Assembly (NCBI GenBank): GCA_025936595.1
Contig: JAICTB010000151.1
Location: forward strand, 1 to 5,768
DNA: 5,768 bases
Reading direction: 5' to 3'
From: Thermoleophilia bacterium
Lineage (GTDB): Bacteria > Actinomycetota > Thermoleophilia > Gaiellales > Gaiellaceae
A model generated the notes under the pieces. The model was not told where the DNA came from, searched no databases, and was given only the letters and a program-made list of their open reading frames with translations. This document shows positions 4,646 to 5,768 of the stretch, piece by piece (position 1 is the stretch's first letter; each line of letters starts with the position of its first letter). Made by a program: the position numbers and the translations under genes.

Positions 4646-5768
4646 CTACGGGCTCGCGTACGCGACAGCGAGCGTGAAGCTCGCGTTCCCGCCCGTGCCC
4701 GTGACGACGTAGGTGTAGCTCCCGGCGGCGAGGCTCTCGACCAGCGACAGAACGCTCGCGCCGCTCGCCGAGCCGACCGCCGCACCCGCTGCGTTTCGAA
4801 CCGTCAGCGCCAGCGAGGACGCCTTCGTGAAGCTGAGTGCAGCACTCGCGACGCCCGTTCCGACGGTCAGCGGATAGGAGCGCGACGACTGGCCCTTGTT
4901 CAGCGAGCCGGAGAACGTGGCGGACGCGTTACTGCTCACCGGCGGCGCTACGGGTGCTGCTGCGACCACCGCTGTGGCACCTGATGTTGCGGTCGCCGAG
5001 CCGTAACCGTTCGTTGCGACGATGGCGGCGCGCAGCGTGAAGCCGACATCCGCGGAGCCGAGCGCATAGGTCGAAGCCGTGGCACCGACGACGTCGGTGC
5101 AGCCTGCGCCGCTCGAATCGCAACGCAGCCACCGGTACGCATACGTGATCGGGGTCGTGCCGCTCCACGTCCCCGTCGAGACGGTCAGCGTCTGGCCGGC
5201 CTGAGCCGTGCCCGAGACGGTGGGGGCAGCAATGCTCGTCGGCGCGGTTCCGCTTGGACCGCCTCCGCCGCCGAGCGCGAGCAGCGCATCGTAGGCATCC
5301 ACGCGTCCGTACGCCACAGTCGATCCGATCTTTGCCGCCGACGACTCCAACGCCTGCTCGATCTGCGCGTTCGACGCAAGCGGCGCATAGGAGACGGCGA
5401 GTCCCGCGAGGCCGGCCACGACCGGCGCCGCCGACGACGTCCCGCAGAAGGTGCCGTACCAGGCGCTCGTCCCCGTGGTGAAGTTGCAGCCCGGAGCTGC
5501 CAGCTTGACCCAGGATCCGTAGCTCGACCACGAGTAGCGTTGGTCGCTGCCGTCGGTGCCCGCCACACCGAGCACCTCGGGATACGCCGCCGGGTAGACC
5601 TGCGTGGTAGTTCCGTAGTTGCCGGCCGCTGCCACGATCACGACACCGTGACTGTGTGCGTACTGCACGGCGCTCTGCAGCGTGGTGCTCGATGACGTGA
5701 AGCCGAGGCTCATGCTGATCACCCGGGCGCCGTGGTCGGTCGCCCAGGTGATGCCGCTCGCGACGCTC
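4646..5768 (-). CDS. Secreted S8 subtilisin-like serine protease with Ig-like and PPC-like domains (5' end beyond window)
   Basis: The C-terminal 374 residues of a subtilase are present; the frame is open to the right edge. The fragment begins within the catalytic domain at W-A-T-D-H-G-A-R-V-I-S-M-S-L-G, a typical S8 segment. The oxyanion-hole Asn is in A-A-A-G-N-Y-G (N50 of the fragment, codon 5620-5618). The nucleophile Ser is in G-T-S-S-A-A-P (S111, codon 5437-5435). The catalytic Asp and His, signal peptide and propeptide lie outside the window. A Gly-rich linker (about 166-174) leads to an Ig-like domain (about 175-268) of the P-T-V-S-G-T-A-Q-A-G-Q-T-L type with a likely disulfide (C216-C223). 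A Pro/Ala linker and a PPC-like beta domain (about 280-374) ending A-V-A-Y-A-S-P follow. PPC domains are often removed after export. A GTG at 5722 could pass as a start but lies inside the catalytic fold. The enzyme should act outside the cell; its substrate is unknown. Confidence 0.93.
   Translation of the reverse strand, partial: SVASGITWATDHGARVISMSLGFTSSSTTLQSAVQYAHSHGVVIVAAAGNYGTTTQVYPAAYPEVLGVAGTDGSDQRYSWSSYGSWVKLAAPGCNFTTGTSAWYGTFCGTSSAAPVVAGLAGLAVSYAPLASNAQIEQALESSAAKIGSTVAYGRVDAYDALLALGGGGGPSGTAPTSIAAPTVSGTAQAGQTLTVSTGTWSGTTPITYAYRWLRCDSSGAGCTDVVGATASTYALGSADVGFTLRAAIVATNGYGSATATSGATAVVAAAPVAPPVSSNASATFSGSLNKGQSSRSYPLTVGTGVASAALSFTKASSLALTVRNAAGAAVGSASGASVLSLVESLAAGSYTYVVTGTGGNASFTLAVAYASP

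Overview
This is a high-GC window whose codon-biased genes and domain types point to an actinobacterium. The Ig-like domain in the right-hand protease is of a kind I associate with Thermoleophilia (Solirubrobacterales and Gaiellales relatives). That placement is inference from protein style, not from a marker gene.

Layout. The left edge holds the start of a leftward membrane-protein gene (1-380, cut by the window). It is divergent from a rightward cluster: a STAS-domain anti-anti-sigma-like protein (457-813), a multi-pass membrane histidine kinase of the NarL-partner type (872-2284), and a NarL/FixJ response regulator (2281-2940) whose true start appears to be a CTG overlapping the kinase stop. 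A 122-bp leader follows, carrying an inverted repeat, three copies of TGAACG and a short tandem repeat. It leads into a secreted protein with an SdrD-B-like domain (3063-4580), which is visibly less GC-rich than its neighbours. A strong symmetric hairpin terminator (4606-4637) separates it from a convergent, leftward secreted subtilase (4646-5768, its N-terminal part outside the window) that carries an Ig-like domain and a PPC-like C-terminal domain.

How the genes may work together. Kinase and regulator form a translationally coupled two-component pair. The STAS gene just upstream is probably co-transcribed and suggests a link to partner-switching control of a sigma factor, but no anti-sigma kinase or sigma factor is in view. 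The repeats between the regulator and the secreted-protein gene make that gene a reasonable candidate target of the regulator. The two exported proteins at the right end suggest a cell-surface or extracellular locus.

No RNA genes, CRISPR arrays, insertion sequences or phage genes were seen. No gene-free stretch exceeds about 125 bases. I see no clear sign of a wholly new system. The most useful points are the non-canonical regulator start, the apparently leaderless divergent genes, the regulator-proximal repeats, and the unrecognised C-terminal domain of the secreted protein.
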